Source: Neobacillus niacini (GTDB lineage Bacteria; Bacillota; Bacilli; Bacillales; Cytobacillaceae). From it: a stretch of 64,000 nt of DNA. Each line of letters opens with the position of its first letter. Position 1 is the stretch's first letter. The DNA lies in NCBI RefSeq assembly GCF_023715785.1, contig NZ_JAMBOX010000001.1, positions 744,001 through 808,000 on the forward strand. The letters are read 5' to 3'. Shown in pieces: positions 49,360 to 57,994 of the stretch. Made by a program: the position numbers and the translations under genes. The notes under the pieces were generated by a model, which worked only from the letters and a program-made list of their open reading frames with translations, was not told the DNA's origin and ran no database searches.

Positions 49360-49869
49360 TTATTGGACCAGCAATCCCTGTTTCAATTCATCGGAAGAAT
49401 TGTTCCACAATGCCTCGTTATGGTTGCGCAGGAACTGTGCCAGCACCTGCTTCGATTTGTCATCCATATGGTCAACAATAATATGGCGCTTGAGCGATTT
49501 GTCCATCCGGTTGACATGCTCTGGCAGCGATTTGTAGCCACGGCGGATCGAGCGGTCGACGGTCATGTAACAAGCTGTCACCCCGGCGTAATACGGCCCT
49601 TCCTCACGGCGGTCAATCGTGACCCAAATCAGCCAATACGGCTTGCCGTTTGGCACTTCGTCCTGGTTCGGCAAAAATTTAATACCCTTTTCTATAGCGC
49701 TGCGGGCGTGCATCGCGCCGACATCGATTTCCGCCTCGCCGGCTTCGATATCAATAAAGACTGGCGAGACATTATCAAGGCTAAGCGCACCTTTGCCGAA
49801 GCCCTTATGGCCGTCAGTCGGGTCGCTTTTGATGATATTAAACCCCATTTTTTTCTTTTTCTCATCCAT
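49360..49869 (-). CDS. ywhD: YwhD family protein
   Basis: 169-aa soluble protein of unknown function, recognised from its N-terminus KKMGFNIIKSDPTDGHKGFG and position next to pbpG and ywhC. No catalytic motif is apparent. The segments SPVFIDIEAGEAEIDVGAMHA and PNGKPYWLIWVTIDRR are conserved in the family. It is translated from a site 18 bases after ywhC. Confidence 0.88.
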   Translation of the reverse strand: MDEKKKKMGFNIIKSDPTDGHKGFGKGALSLDNVSPVFIDIEAGEAEIDVGAMHARSAIEKGIKFLPNQDEVPNGKPYWLIWVTIDRREEGPYYAGVTACYMTVDRSIRRGYKSLPEHVNRMDKSLKRHIIVDHMDDKSKQVLAQFLRNHNEALWNNSSDELKQGLLVQ

Positions 49870-49887
49870 TGATCCTGTAAACCTCCT

Positions 49888-50538
49888 TTAATAAAACCAG
49901 CCATAGAAGAAGTCGCTTAAGCTATGTGCTACCCATGGGACCACCGTGCCAAATATCGGCTGAATCGTGTACTGGTCAAGCGGTGTTATCACTAAAATTA
50001 AAAAGATTAAAATCCCGTACTGTTCATATTGTGTCATTTTGGCCCGGATATGATTGGGAGCCAGATCCTCGACGATGCGATAGCCGTCAAGCGGCGGCAA
50101 CGGCAGCAAATTGAACACAAACAAAACAATGTTCAACTGAATAAAGATTTCAAGGAATTGGTAAAAACCAGCCGACAGCTCGAACCCGAAGCTTCGTAAG
50201 CCGTAGGCAGCAATAAACCCAATGGCGGCGAGCACGAGATTGCTCAAGGGGCCTGCAACGGAAACGAGCACCCCGGCAAGCCGCGGCTTTTTAAAGAAAA
50301 AGCGGTTAACCGGTACAGGGCGGGCCCAGCCGAAGCCGGCGATGAAAATCAAGATGGTGCCGACCGGGTCGAGATGCTTGAGCGGGTTTAATGTCAGCCG
50401 CCCCTGTTTTGCCGCGGTATGATCACCAAATTTATAAGCCACATAGGCGTGGGCAAATTCGTGAAACGTAAACGCAAACACGAGCGTGATCGCAACGTAG
50501 GGAATCCACTCAATTGGGTATGCGAGAAATCGTTCCAA
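49888..50538 (-). CDS. ywhC: Site-2 protease family membrane protein (YwhC)
   Basis: About 216-aa six-helix M50 metalloprotease-like protein. Zinc motif HEFAH is in FTFHEFAHAYVAYKFGD (about residue 25), and the third ligand is in NLLPLPPLDGYRI. It lacks a PDZ domain, as in the compact YwhC/FtsH-neighbour subgroup. The TTG at 50538 has AGGAG 8 bases upstream (MERFLAYPIEW); the ATG at 50556 sits on that ribosome site and is less likely. Confidence 0.87.
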   Translation of the reverse strand: MERFLAYPIEWIPYVAITLVFAFTFHEFAHAYVAYKFGDHTAAKQGRLTLNPLKHLDPVGTILIFIAGFGWARPVPVNRFFFKKPRLAGVLVSVAGPLSNLVLAAIGFIAAYGLRSFGFELSAGFYQFLEIFIQLNIVLFVFNLLPLPPLDGYRIVEDLAPNHIRAKMTQYEQYGILIFLILVITPLDQYTIQPIFGTVVPWVAHSLSDFFYGWFY

Positions 50539-50705
50539 ATGCGTTTCTCCTCTCATTGAAAAGGTTTTTTCTGTCTATATTTCCTTTTAGTATACATGAA
50601 ACGGTTTCGAAAAAGAAAATCTTATGTGCCGCTTCCAGACCTGTTGCAGATTTTTGAAGTTTATGGAACACTAAAATCAGTGTTAATAAAAAGGAGGAAG
50701 CTTTA

Positions 50706-50891
50706 ATGCCATACGTAACCGTAAAAATGCTGCCAGGCCGCACCGACGACCAAAAGAAAGCCCTAGTCGAAAAAGTAACCGACGCCGTCAGCGAAACAAC
50801 CGGCGCCCCAAAAGAAAACGTCGTCGTATTTATCGAAGAAATGTCCCCCAACCACTACGGAGTTGCTGGAGTCAGACATAGCGATAAGTGA
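50706..50891 (+). CDS. ywhB: 2-hydroxymuconate (4-oxalocrotonate) tautomerase family protein
   Basis: 61-aa tautomerase. The catalytic Pro2 (after Met removal, MPYVTVKMLPGRT) and the Arg in the PGRTDDQKK segment are present, and the hexamer-forming sequence is of normal length. The physiological substrate in bacilli is unclear. A strong GGAGGAAG site precedes it, and it is divergent from ywhC. Confidence 0.92.
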   Translation: MPYVTVKMLPGRTDDQKKALVEKVTDAVSETTGAPKENVVVFIEEMSPNHYGVAGVRHSDK

Positions 50892-50904
50892 AATAATGGA
50901 AAAA

Positions 50905-50953
50905 GGTGTCAGGCACCATCCGTGGACATTTGTCCTCCTGGGGTGGACATCGA
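50905..50953. repeat. Dispersed palindromic element after ywhB
   Basis: GGTGTCAGGCACC (50905-50917), CGTGGACA, TGTCCTCCTGGGGTGGACA. It has the full block order shared with the copies in prmC and at 53342. Confidence 0.85.
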
Positions 50954-50969
50954 AATCTGACCAGTTTTA

Positions 50970-51013
50970 ACGAAAAAAGTGTGAATCCGCGGCAGCTGCT
51001 TCGGGTTCACACT
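50970..51013 (-). terminator. Terminator shared by ywhB and the small gene at 51021
   Basis: Stem AAAAAGTGTGAACC/GGATTCACACTTTTTT with one bulge; T-rich on both strands. Confidence 0.85.
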
Positions 51014-51020
51014 TTTTCTT

Positions 51021-51239
51021 TTATATCTTTAGGTCATTTTTTGTGTTTTCTATTTGCAGTTTTTCCAGCTCGAGCTTCATTTTTTCGGTTTCGATTAAAA
51101 AGTTGTCGTGCTTTAGCCTTTCAAGCTCCAGCTGATCCTTGACCATTTTCGCACGCAATTTTGTCTTTTGTATCGATAACCCACCAATTATCGCAACAAT
51201 CGGAATACAAACCGCTACCAACCCTATCAACTCGCCCAT
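51021..51239 (-). CDS. Small membrane-anchored coiled-coil protein of unknown function
   Basis: 72 residues: one N-terminal helix (LVAVCIPIVAIIGGLSI, about 6-22), then a charged helix with heptad-like Leu spacing (LELERLKHDNFLIETEK, MKLELEKLQIE). GGAGGT lies 7 bases before the ATG and a good terminator follows, so it is likely expressed. I do not recognise the family. The layout resembles small membrane scaffolds such as phage-shock-type accessory proteins, but this is not evidence of function. Confidence 0.7.
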   Translation of the reverse strand: MGELIGLVAVCIPIVAIIGGLSIQKTKLRAKMVKDQLELERLKHDNFLIETEKMKLELEKLQIENTKNDLKI

Positions 51240-51310
51240 ACTTACTACCTCCAGACCCTATCATATACAAATCATAACAAATTTGCACGAAAATGGATAT
51301 TAAAAACCAA

Positions 51311-51356
51311 TAAAAAAACGCCCAAACTCCTAACGCGGGGTTCGAGCGCTCTAAGT
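51311..51356 (-). terminator. ywgA terminator
   Basis: GC-rich hairpin with arms CGCTCGAACCC and GAGTTTGGGCG (G-U pairs) followed by TTTTTTTATT on the minus strand. Confidence 0.65.
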
Positions 51357-51362
51357 GCGAAG

Positions 51363-51875
51363 TTACGCCTGCTGCACAACTTTTCCTTTCAAAGCTTCAA
51401 TATAGCGGTAAGCCTCATCAATCTCCTCTTCGGTGTAGCGCTGGCTGCTTTTTAACGTAAACACCTTGTTCGCAACCTCATCCTTTGGAAGATTATCAAA
51501 ATATAAAACCGTCGATACGAGCTCAAGGAATCTAGCATTCTGCTCATTCATATCCACCAGGCAATCGTCTAAACACGGCATGTCCACTTCATTGAGGCTC
51601 AAGAACTCCTTGCCGGCATCAGTCAGCGTGTAACGATATTGATAGTACCCGCCCTTTTTCTCCTTCACCTCATTAAGGAAGCCCATGTTGCACAGCTCCT
51701 CCACCCGGGTCGTCAATTCCTCGGAATACGGCCCGTAAAAGTGAAACTGGAAACGGTCATGAAACGGAAAATCTATTTTCTTTGCGATGTATATCATCTT
51801 CTGCAACTTTTTTCGTCCGACAATTTCACCGGAAACCAGAATTGCCTGCATCAGCTTGGCATGATCTTTCAGCAA
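51363..51875 (-). CDS. ywgA: YwgA family protein
   Basis: 170-aa soluble helical protein of unknown function, recognised from LMQAILVSGEIVGRKKLQKMIYI and FPFHDRFQFHFYGPYSEEL. The first 90 residues look like a winged-helix-type fold (RVEELCNMGFLNEV, YTLTDAGKEFLSL), as in antitoxin-like SocA/YwgA-type proteins, but no DNA-binding role is shown. It lies just after ywfO on the same strand. Confidence 0.82.
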   Translation of the reverse strand: MLKDHAKLMQAILVSGEIVGRKKLQKMIYIAKKIDFPFHDRFQFHFYGPYSEELTTRVEELCNMGFLNEVKEKKGGYYQYRYTLTDAGKEFLSLNEVDMPCLDDCLVDMNEQNARFLELVSTVLYFDNLPKDEVANKVFTLKSSQRYTEEEIDEAYRYIEALKGKVVQQA

Positions 51876-51908
51876 TGTTCGTCAACTCCTACTCCATGTA
51901 AACAATCT

Positions 51909-53204
51909 CTAATCTAAAAGCGCGCGAATTTGTTGTTTTATGTCTGCTGCATTCGAGTCATCCGCCAGGAAGTCAGCGGGGTAATACAGCTTATGGTCGG
52001 TTCTTCTTTTTCCGGAAATTGCATCAACAATTTCCGACTCGCGGGACAGCTCGCGCAATTCCCCGTTTTTCATCAGCAAATGAATCGGGAGCCGCTCCTC
52101 TTCCTCACCCGGACGGTAAAAGTCGTACGGCAAGTCCGAAGAGGAATCAACGACCAAGTAATATTCCGGGTCGATGCCCGCCTGTAAAAATAACGTGGTT
52201 AACTGAGCCAGCTTTTTGTATTCTTTAGCCGGATCGAATTCGGCATATTTGAACAGATTCCGATTGACAAAGCGGTGGCACAGGTCACTGATGATTGGGT
52301 CCGTTTCGTCCTGCCAAATTTGAAAATAATACATAATTACCGCTTCATCCAATTTTAAGTAGTCTTCCAATTTCACCTGCTCGCAAAATAACGAGATAAA
52401 GTGAGTCGGCTCATATTTAAAAGAATAGTTGTTCTTGTATAAGTCCTTGGCGCGGTGGAGGATTTTTGTCAAAATCACCTCGGCGCTGCGGGAAACAGGA
52501 TGGAAATACACCTGCCAGTACATCTGGTAGCGGCTCATGATATAATCCTCGACCGCATGCATGCCGCTCTTTTTGATAACCACCTGATCTTCGCGGGGCC
52601 GCATCACGCGCAAAATCCGCTCCATATCAAATTGGCCGTAGCTGACCCCAGTGAAATAGGCGTCACGCTGGAGATAATCCATCCGGTCGGCATCAATCTG
52701 GCTCGATATCAAGCTGACAACCAGCTTTTTCTCCGAGGTTTTCGCAATGACTTCGGCGACTTTTGCAGGAAAGTCGGGGCTGACCTGAGTCAGGACCTTG
52801 TTGACTTCCGTATCGCCGAGAATAATGGCACGGGTGAAATCCTCATGGTCAAAATCAAAAACCCTTTCAAAGGCATGGGAAAACGGACCGTGTCCGAGGT
52901 CATGGAGCAGGGCGGCGCAAAGTGTGAGCAGGCGGTCATCGTCATTCCATTCCGGGCGGCCTTCGAACACATCGTCGATGATACGGCGGACAATCTCGTA
53001 TACCCCTAACGAGTGGTTAAACCGGCTGTGTTCAGCGCCATGGAACGTCAGAAACGTCGTCCCAAGCTGCTTGATCCGGCGCAAGCGCTGAAACTCCTTC
53101 GTCCCAACCAAATCCCAAATCACCTTGTCCTGAACGTGGACATAGCGATGAACCGGATCCTTAAATACCTTTTCCTCACTCAACTTCTCCACCGAGTACA
53201 CCAT
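51909..53204 (-). CDS. ywfO: HD-domain phosphohydrolase (YwfO)
   Basis: 431-aa member of the dGTPase-like HD superfamily. Metal residues are visible in HSRFNHSLGVYEI, LLHDLGHGPFSHAFE and QIDADRMDYLQRDA. The family includes dNTP triphosphohydrolases, but YwfO's physiological substrate is not settled as far as I know. The C-terminal part (about 320-431) is outside the HD core. It is followed 33 bases later by ywgA. Confidence 0.9.
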   Translation of the reverse strand: MVYSVEKLSEEKVFKDPVHRYVHVQDKVIWDLVGTKEFQRLRRIKQLGTTFLTFHGAEHSRFNHSLGVYEIVRRIIDDVFEGRPEWNDDDRLLTLCAALLHDLGHGPFSHAFERVFDFDHEDFTRAIILGDTEVNKVLTQVSPDFPAKVAEVIAKTSEKKLVVSLISSQIDADRMDYLQRDAYFTGVSYGQFDMERILRVMRPREDQVVIKKSGMHAVEDYIMSRYQMYWQVYFHPVSRSAEVILTKILHRAKDLYKNNYSFKYEPTHFISLFCEQVKLEDYLKLDEAVIMYYFQIWQDETDPIISDLCHRFVNRNLFKYAEFDPAKEYKKLAQLTTLFLQAGIDPEYYLVVDSSSDLPYDFYRPGEEEERLPIHLLMKNGELRELSRESEIVDAISGKRRTDHKLYYPADFLADDSNAADIKQQIRALLD

Positions 53205-53300
53205 GCATTTCCCTCTTCCTCAATTACTTAATTCTATTATACCCGCCCCATAAGGGTAAATCATCCAAATTTCAGCAATTTTCCTCAGCAATTTTCGACA

Positions 53301-53390
53301 GTGGTGTTTAGCACCATTGCCATGTTGGAGATACTCCAATTGGTGTCAGGCACCACTCGTGGACACTGTCCACCTGGGACGGACACCAGC
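53301..53390. repeat. Dispersed palindromic element pair upstream of ywfO
   Basis: Degenerate copy GGTGTTTAGCACC (about 53303-53315) followed by a full copy: GGTGTCAGGCACC at 53342-53354, CGTGGACA, TGTCCACCTGGGACGGACACC. Confidence 0.82.
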
Positions 53391-53398
53391 CCCCAAAA

Positions 53399-53436
53399 GA
53401 AAAATCACCTAAGTCCCATAACACTAGGTGATTATT
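53399..53436 (-). terminator. Terminator of the DUF1450 gene
   Basis: Stem AATCACCTA/TAGGTGATT with a 13-base loop, then TTTTC on the minus strand; it begins near the stop codon. Confidence 0.75.
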
Positions 53437-53653
53437 TTAATTTCTTATTAATTTTCTCCATTAATTCCTCTTCTGTCAGGGCCGCGAGCGGGCGGTTGTT
53501 GACGAAGGCGAAGGTCTTTTTCCGGCCGGGGCCGCAGTAGGACTGGCAGCCGATTTTGATTTCGGCATCCGGATCAATTTCTTTCAAGCGAGGGATCAAT
53601 GTCTTTAGATTCACGGCCTGGCAATCATCGCAAACGCGAAATTCATTGGACAT
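53432..53653 (-). CDS. DUF1450 domain protein
   Basis: 73-aa protein with Cys residues in VCDDCQAVN and [21 protein letters not shown], the DUF1450/YuzB-type pattern. The Cys arrangement suggests a small redox or metal-binding protein, but no function is established that I can name. It is transcribed alone between ywfO and rsfA. Confidence 0.85.
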   Translation of the reverse strand: MSNEFRVCDDCQAVNLKTLIPRLKEIDPDAEIKIGCQSYCGPGRKKTFAFVNNRPLAALTEEELMEKINKKLK

Positions 53654-53997
53654 TTTTGCTTACAACCCTTTCTTCAAACAATCTATAAATAAAAAAACAG
53701 CACGTACAAGCACTTAACTCCTAACGTATTTTACAGCTTCTTTTTAAGCAATGCAAGTTGGTTATTTTAGCAATCTTATGCAAACCATGTTAAGGAAGCG
53801 TATCCACCCGTGCATGAAACGCAGTCCGCACCCCGCAGGTTTATAGTTACCTATCATGAAAAAAATCTATTATCCTTTCAACCATTTGGTATAAACCCTA
53901 GAAAACTTGTCCATCATAAGACTAGAACTTTTACACTTGGCAGGATTATGCCTGACCATCATTCAAAAAATCATAACATATTAAGGAGTTGAATCAT
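53654..53997. other. Intergenic region upstream of rsfA
   Basis: 344 bases between divergent genes. The only feature I can support is the forespore-type promoter at 53889-53918 and the rsfA ribosome site. No repeat or gene is seen. Confidence 0.65.
53889..53918 (+). promoter_or_regulatory. SigG/SigF-type promoter of rsfA
   Basis: GTATA (53889-53893), 18 bases, CATCATA (53912-53918): every defined base of the SigG pattern GHATR-N18-CATNHTA is matched. rsfA is a forespore gene in B. subtilis. Confidence 0.75.
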
Positions 53998-54744
53998 ATG
54001 AAAGTTCGTCAAGATGCATGGACAGACGAGAACGATCTGCTGCTGGCCGAGACCGTGCTCCGGCATGTCAGGGAAGGCTCCACGCAGCTGAACGCATTTG
54101 AAGAGGTGGGGGATAAGCTCAACCGAACTTCGGCCGCCTGCGGATTCAGATGGAATGCCGTTGTCCGCCATCGCTATGAAAAAGCATTGCAGCTCGCTAA
54201 AAAGCAGCGGAAACAAAGACAAAGGATTTTGGGTAAGGATCAAGGCGGCAAGAAAAAGCTGCTTTACAACCCACCGGTTTCAGGTACAGAAGATTTAGAG
54301 GTAGTGGCGGTTCAAGCCGAAATGGTGCTTGACACCCCAGAACCCATGCAGGACATGACCGTGGAAATGGCAGAGGAAACCGTCGTTGTGCCAGCAGCAC
54401 CGGTATACCAGCGGCAAGCTGTCGCGGCACCATCAGGGCTCACAATGGATACGGTAATCCGTTTCTTGGAAAACTTTAAACATTCCAATCTGCAAAATGA
54501 TGCATTAAAAAGTGAGAATGAAAGATTGAAACGAGAAATCGCTGAGTTAAAGCAGCAAAATGAAGAAATGACGAAGAAAATCGCTACCCTTGAGGAAAAT
54601 AAAGAAACCATGCAGGAAGATTACGAGACATTAATGAAGATTATGAATCGGGCCCGCAAGCTTGTCCTGTTTGAGGAAGAAGAGCGCCCGGCGACCAAAT
54701 TCAAAATGGACCGTAACGGAAACCTCGAAAAGGTTGCAGAATAA
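53998..54744 (+). CDS. rsfA: Prespore-specific transcriptional regulator RsfA family
   Basis: 248-aa protein. The N-terminal Myb/SANT-like DNA-binding region (about 1-65) includes [21 protein letters not shown] and [18 protein letters not shown] variable middle is followed by a predicted coiled coil (about 165-220: [21 protein letters not shown]). RsfA adjusts SigF-dependent expression in the forespore. The start at 53998 has AAGGAG 9 bases upstream; a TTG three codons earlier overlaps it. A forespore promoter precedes it. Confidence 0.93.
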   Translation: MKVRQDAWTDENDLLLAETVLRHVREGSTQLNAFEEVGDKLNRTSAACGFRWNAVVRHRYEKALQLAKKQRKQRQRILGKDQGGKKKLLYNPPVSGTEDLEVVAVQAEMVLDTPEPMQDMTVEMAEETVVVPAAPVYQRQAVAAPSGLTMDTVIRFLENFKHSNLQNDALKSENERLKREIAELKQQNEEMTKKIATLEENKETMQEDYETLMKIMNRARKLVLFEEEERPATKFKMDRNGNLEKVAE

Positions 54745-54868
54745 CAGCGTAAGCGAATACATCCCGGATGACAATCTTTTTTTAAAAAGATAGGGAGAAG
54801 AGAATAAAAGCGCAGCATCTCATTTTAAAAGCGGAAGCGCCTTAATCAAGGGCTGGAGCTAGCAAATA

Positions 54869-54908
54869 AAAGAGGCCGTAAACCCAACTAGGGTTTACGG
54901 CTTTTTAT
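54869..54908 (+). terminator. Bidirectional terminator between rsfA and lipL
   Basis: Perfect stem GCCGTAAACCC/GGGTTTACGGC with a 5-base loop, T-rich on both sides. Confidence 0.9.
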
Positions 54909-54914
54909 TTGACC

Positions 54915-55748
54915 CTACATCCCCGCAATCCGTTCATTCCGCTCCACAATCCGCTGATAATAGCCCGGCAGCAGCCCAAGCTCATATTCATTCAACTGCC
55001 CGGCATACAATAAATCGCTGTTTTGCTTCAGCTGCTGTAACAACCGGAGCATACAATCACCGACCGTCAATTGGAGTCCAAGCAGCTCCGAAAGCGAGGC
55101 CATTACCTCCGGGGCTATTTCAGGGTACGCAAATTTCGTCAGTTCGCCCTGTTTAGCCAGCCGGTAAAACTCGCCAACCAACGCGGCACGTTCCGAACCG
55201 CTGCCGGTGACACAAAGGTATATCTGGACAGCAACCCCGCGGCGCAAACGTCGCTGCGAAATACCGGCGAACTTTTTCCCGCCAATGCTGAGGTCAAAGC
55301 TTCCAGGGCAGTAGGACCCGACAATCTCCCGGGCCTCAATCTCGACCGAAAAATCGGCAAACATCTGTTGAATCAGCTGCCACATCGCCTCATAGCCGCG
55401 ATTGATATCAATGCCTTTTTCTGCCTCGGGGAGAATTAACGAGATATTCAGGACACCGTCATCAAGAACGACCGCAAGGCCGCCGGAATTTCGGACAATG
55501 ACCTGATACCCTTTATTTTTTAAAAATTGCATCCCGTCCTGCAAGAATGGCAGTTTCGTATCTTGAATCCCGAGAACAATCGTATTTTGGTGAACCCATG
55601 TCCGCGCTGTTGCCGGTGCTTGTCCCGCCCCGACCGAAGCACACAGCGTATCATCCATCGCAAATGACTGCAGCGCATGAAAATGCGGAGAAGCGGCGGA
55701 CTGGTCGATGATTCGCCATTGGGATTGGCGCAGTAAACCTTCCATCAT
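54915..55748 (-). CDS. lipL: Octanoyl-[GcvH]:protein N-octanoyltransferase
   Basis: 277-aa amidotransferase that moves octanoyl groups from GcvH to the E2 subunits of 2-oxoacid dehydrogenases. It has the lipoate-ligase fold with [18 protein letters not shown]. The acyl-enzyme Cys147 is in [24 protein letters not shown], with Lys159 in the same segment. Placement next to pta matches ywfL (lipL) in B. subtilis rather than lipM. Confidence 0.92.
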   Translation of the reverse strand: MMEGLLRQSQWRIIDQSAASPHFHALQSFAMDDTLCASVGAGQAPATARTWVHQNTIVLGIQDTKLPFLQDGMQFLKNKGYQVIVRNSGGLAVVLDDGVLNISLILPEAEKGIDINRGYEAMWQLIQQMFADFSVEIEAREIVGSYCPGSFDLSIGGKKFAGISQRRLRRGVAVQIYLCVTGSGSERAALVGEFYRLAKQGELTKFAYPEIAPEVMASLSELLGLQLTVGDCMLRLLQQLKQNSDLLYAGQLNEYELGLLPGYYQRIVERNERIAGM

Positions 55749-55787
55749 TCAAAACTCCTTACACAAGGATCATAATCTTTATTATAG

Positions 55788-55822
55788 CAAAAAGAGCTAG
55801 TCCCTTCTTGGAACCAGCCCCC
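55788..55822 (-). terminator. pta terminator
   Basis: Stem GGGCTGGTTCC/GGGACTAGCTC with two mismatches, then TTTTTG on the minus strand. Confidence 0.75.
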
Positions 55823-55833
55823 TTATAGAAAAA

Positions 55834-56805
55834 TTACAATCCCTGCGCCGCCGTAATCAACGCCAGCTTGTACACATCTTCTTCATTACAGCCACGGGAC
55901 AGGTCGTTAACCGGCGCGTTCAAGCCCTGCAAAATCGGGCCAACCGCTTCAAACCCGCCCAAACGCTGGGCAATTTTGTAGCCGATGTTTCCAGCCTCAA
56001 GACTAGGGAAGATAAACACATTCGCATCCCCTTGTAACACAGATCCCGGCGCCTTGCTCTTGGCCACAGACGGAACAAACGCAGCATCAAACTGGAATTC
56101 GCCGTCCAACACCAACGATGGCTCGCGGCGTTTTGCCTCTTCCACAGCAGCGACAACCCGCTCTGTTTCCTCAGATTTTGCCGAACCCTTTGTTGAAAAC
56201 GAAAGCATTGCCACGCGCGGCTCGATATCAAACATTTCTGCCGTTTTCGCGCTTTCGATCGCGATCTCCGCCAAATCCATACTGTCCGGTGCAATATTAA
56301 TGGCGCAATCAGCAAACACGTATTTTTCATCATCGCGAACCATGATAAATACGCCGGACGTTTTCTTGACGCCCTGCTTAGTCTTAATGATTTGCAGCGC
56401 CGGACGTACCGTGTCGGCAGTCGAATGGGTCGCCCCGCTGACAAGCCCGGTTGCTTTTTTATTGTAAACAAGCATCGTGCCAAAATAGTTTTCATCCTTT
56501 AAAATCTCACGAGCCTGCTCTTCGCTTGCCTTGCCTTTACGGCGCTCGACAAACGCGGCAACTAGCTCGTCCATTCCCTCGTAGCTAGCAGGGTCATAGA
56601 TTTCCACTCCATCAAGTGAGACGCCAAACTCGCCCGCTTTCGCTTTGACCTCATCGGTATTTCCCACCAATACAGGTGTCAACAGGTTTTCGGCAGCCAA
56701 TCGGCCCGCAGCACGTAAAATTCGCTCATCCAGGGCCTCAGGTAACACAATCTTTAAACCGCGCCCGGAAATTTTTTGCTTTAATCCTTCGAATAAATCA
56801 CTCAC
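55834..56805 (-). CDS. pta: Phosphate acetyltransferase
   Basis: 323-aa enzyme making acetyl phosphate from acetyl-CoA for overflow metabolism. Family segments include SGATHSTADTVRPALQI, KTSGVFIMVRDDE, DCAINIAPDS, RVAMLSFSTKGSAKSEETE and NVFIFPSLEAGNIGYK. The GTG at 56805 (MSDLFEGLKQK) has GGAGG upstream and gives the family length; an ATG at 56832 would add nine residues. A cre-like site lies upstream, fitting its known activation by CcpA. Confidence 0.96.
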   Translation of the reverse strand: MSDLFEGLKQKISGRGLKIVLPEALDERILRAAGRLAAENLLTPVLVGNTDEVKAKAGEFGVSLDGVEIYDPASYEGMDELVAAFVERRKGKASEEQAREILKDENYFGTMLVYNKKATGLVSGATHSTADTVRPALQIIKTKQGVKKTSGVFIMVRDDEKYVFADCAINIAPDSMDLAEIAIESAKTAEMFDIEPRVAMLSFSTKGSAKSEETERVVAAVEEAKRREPSLVLDGEFQFDAAFVPSVAKSKAPGSVLQGDANVFIFPSLEAGNIGYKIAQRLGGFEAVGPILQGLNAPVNDLSRGCNEEDVYKLALITAAQGL

Positions 56806-56879
56806 GACTAATCCTCCCTTATACAATTCCAATACTAGCTTACTTTACCCCAATCAGATTTTAAAGAAACATCCATCAC

Positions 56880-56893
56880 AGATAACGCTTTCA
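56880..56893 (-). promoter_or_regulatory. cre site upstream of pta
   Basis: TGAAAGCGTTATCT on the minus strand matches TGWAANCGNTNWCA except for the last base. pta is CcpA-activated in B. subtilis. Its distance to a pta promoter could not be fixed, and hemQ starts on the other side. Confidence 0.6.
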
Positions 56894-57010
56894 CTCCAAA
56901 GTTTCAGTTTTCAAAAAATTCAACTCACCCTTTTACTATTTGCCCTTTTTTCAAAATTTATCCATTCCGTTGCTAAAATGCGTTAAATTGGGCAAGTCTT
57001 GGTCAAACTA

Positions 57011-57019
57011 TGTTATAGT
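57011..57019 (+). promoter_or_regulatory. Extended -10 promoter of hemQ
   Basis: TGTTATAGT (TG-n-TATAGT) with no good -35 box, about 45 bases before the hemQ start. Confidence 0.5.
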
Positions 57020-57062
57020 GTATATGATTGTTCATAACGATGATTATGTAGGAGTGATTATA

Positions 57063-57809
57063 ATGAGTGAAGCAGCACAAACGCTTGACGGCTGGTATTG
57101 CCTTCATGATTTCCGTACGGTTGACTGGACCACTTGGAAGATGCTTCCTGAAGATGAACGCCAGACGGTCATTGACGAGTTTTTAAGTCTCGTCGAAAAA
57201 TGGAATGCGACCCAGGAACGCAAAGAAGGCAGCCATGCTTTATATACAATCGTCGGCCAAAAGGCTGATTTCATGATGATGATTCTGCGCCCAACCATGG
57301 AAGAATTGAATGAAATTGAAACAGAGTTCAACAAATCCAAATTGGCCGAGTTCACCGTTCCTGCTTTTTCATATGTATCCGTAGTGGAGCTCAGCAACTA
57401 TTTGCCATCCGACGGCGGCGACCCCTACCAGAATCCGTATGTACAGGGCCGACTTTATCCGATCCTTCCTAAAACCAAGCATGTTTGTTTCTACCCAATG
57501 GATAAGCGCCGGCAGGGCAATGACAACTGGTATATGCTTCCGATGGAGGAGCGCCGCGAACTTATGAAGAGTCACGGCATGATTGGCCGCCAATATGCCG
57601 GCAAGGTGAAGCAAATCATTTCCGGTTCCGTTGGTTTTGACGATTACGAGTGGGGCGTTACCTTGTTTGCCGATGATGTCCTGCAATTTAAAAAGCTCGT
57701 TTATGAAATGCGTTTTGACGAGGTCAGTGCCCGCTACGGCGAGTTCGGTGCCTTCTTCGTCGGCAATATTTTGGAGGAAGAGCGCGTATCGACGTTCCTT
57801 CGTGTATAA
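57063..57809 (+). CDS. hemQ: Coproheme decarboxylase HemQ
   Basis: 248-aa chlorite-dismutase-fold enzyme that completes Gram-positive haem synthesis by peroxide-driven decarboxylation of coproheme. The catalytic Tyr144 is in [10 protein letters not shown] and the haem-ligand His171 in [11 protein letters not shown]. The start at 57063 ([17 protein letters not shown]) follows GGAGTG; the frame extends 41 codons upstream without signals. It is divergent from pta as in B. subtilis. Confidence 0.95.
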   Translation: MSEAAQTLDGWYCLHDFRTVDWTTWKMLPEDERQTVIDEFLSLVEKWNATQERKEGSHALYTIVGQKADFMMMILRPTMEELNEIETEFNKSKLAEFTVPAFSYVSVVELSNYLPSDGGDPYQNPYVQGRLYPILPKTKHVCFYPMDKRRQGNDNWYMLPMEERRELMKSHGMIGRQYAGKVKQIISGSVGFDDYEWGVTLFADDVLQFKKLVYEMRFDEVSARYGEFGAFFVGNILEEERVSTFLRV

Positions 57810-57816
57810 ATAGTTT

Positions 57817-57851
57817 TTATAAGCTCTCGGCCCAAAAGCTGAGGGCTTTTT
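57817..57851 (+). terminator. hemQ terminator
   Basis: Hairpin AAGCTCTCGGC/GCTGAGGGCTTTT containing mismatches, then TTTTTTCT on the plus strand. Confidence 0.75.
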
Positions 57852-57874
57852 TCTATTTTCCCCTCCTAAAAGTC

Positions 57875-57901
57875 ATATATCGGGACTTTCTTTCATACTA
57901 T
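57875..57901 (+). promoter_or_regulatory. SigE-type promoter of gerQ
   Basis: ATA (57875-57877, within GTCATATA), 16 bases, CATACTAT (57894-57901). This matches the SigE pattern ATA-N16-CATACAHT with one mismatch. gerQ is SigE-dependent in B. subtilis. Confidence 0.65.
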
Positions 57902-57994
57902 TAAAACAGCGAGACGCAGGAACCAATTTGGGTTTAACCGAGTATGTTATAGAATGTTGGGCCATTGATTTATTTATTTTTAGGAGGGAAAAAG

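Noticed and set aside
50510..50851. Minus-strand frame overlapping ywhB
   Set aside because: Antisense to the tautomerase gene, which has a strong ribosome site and a conserved Pro2 start.
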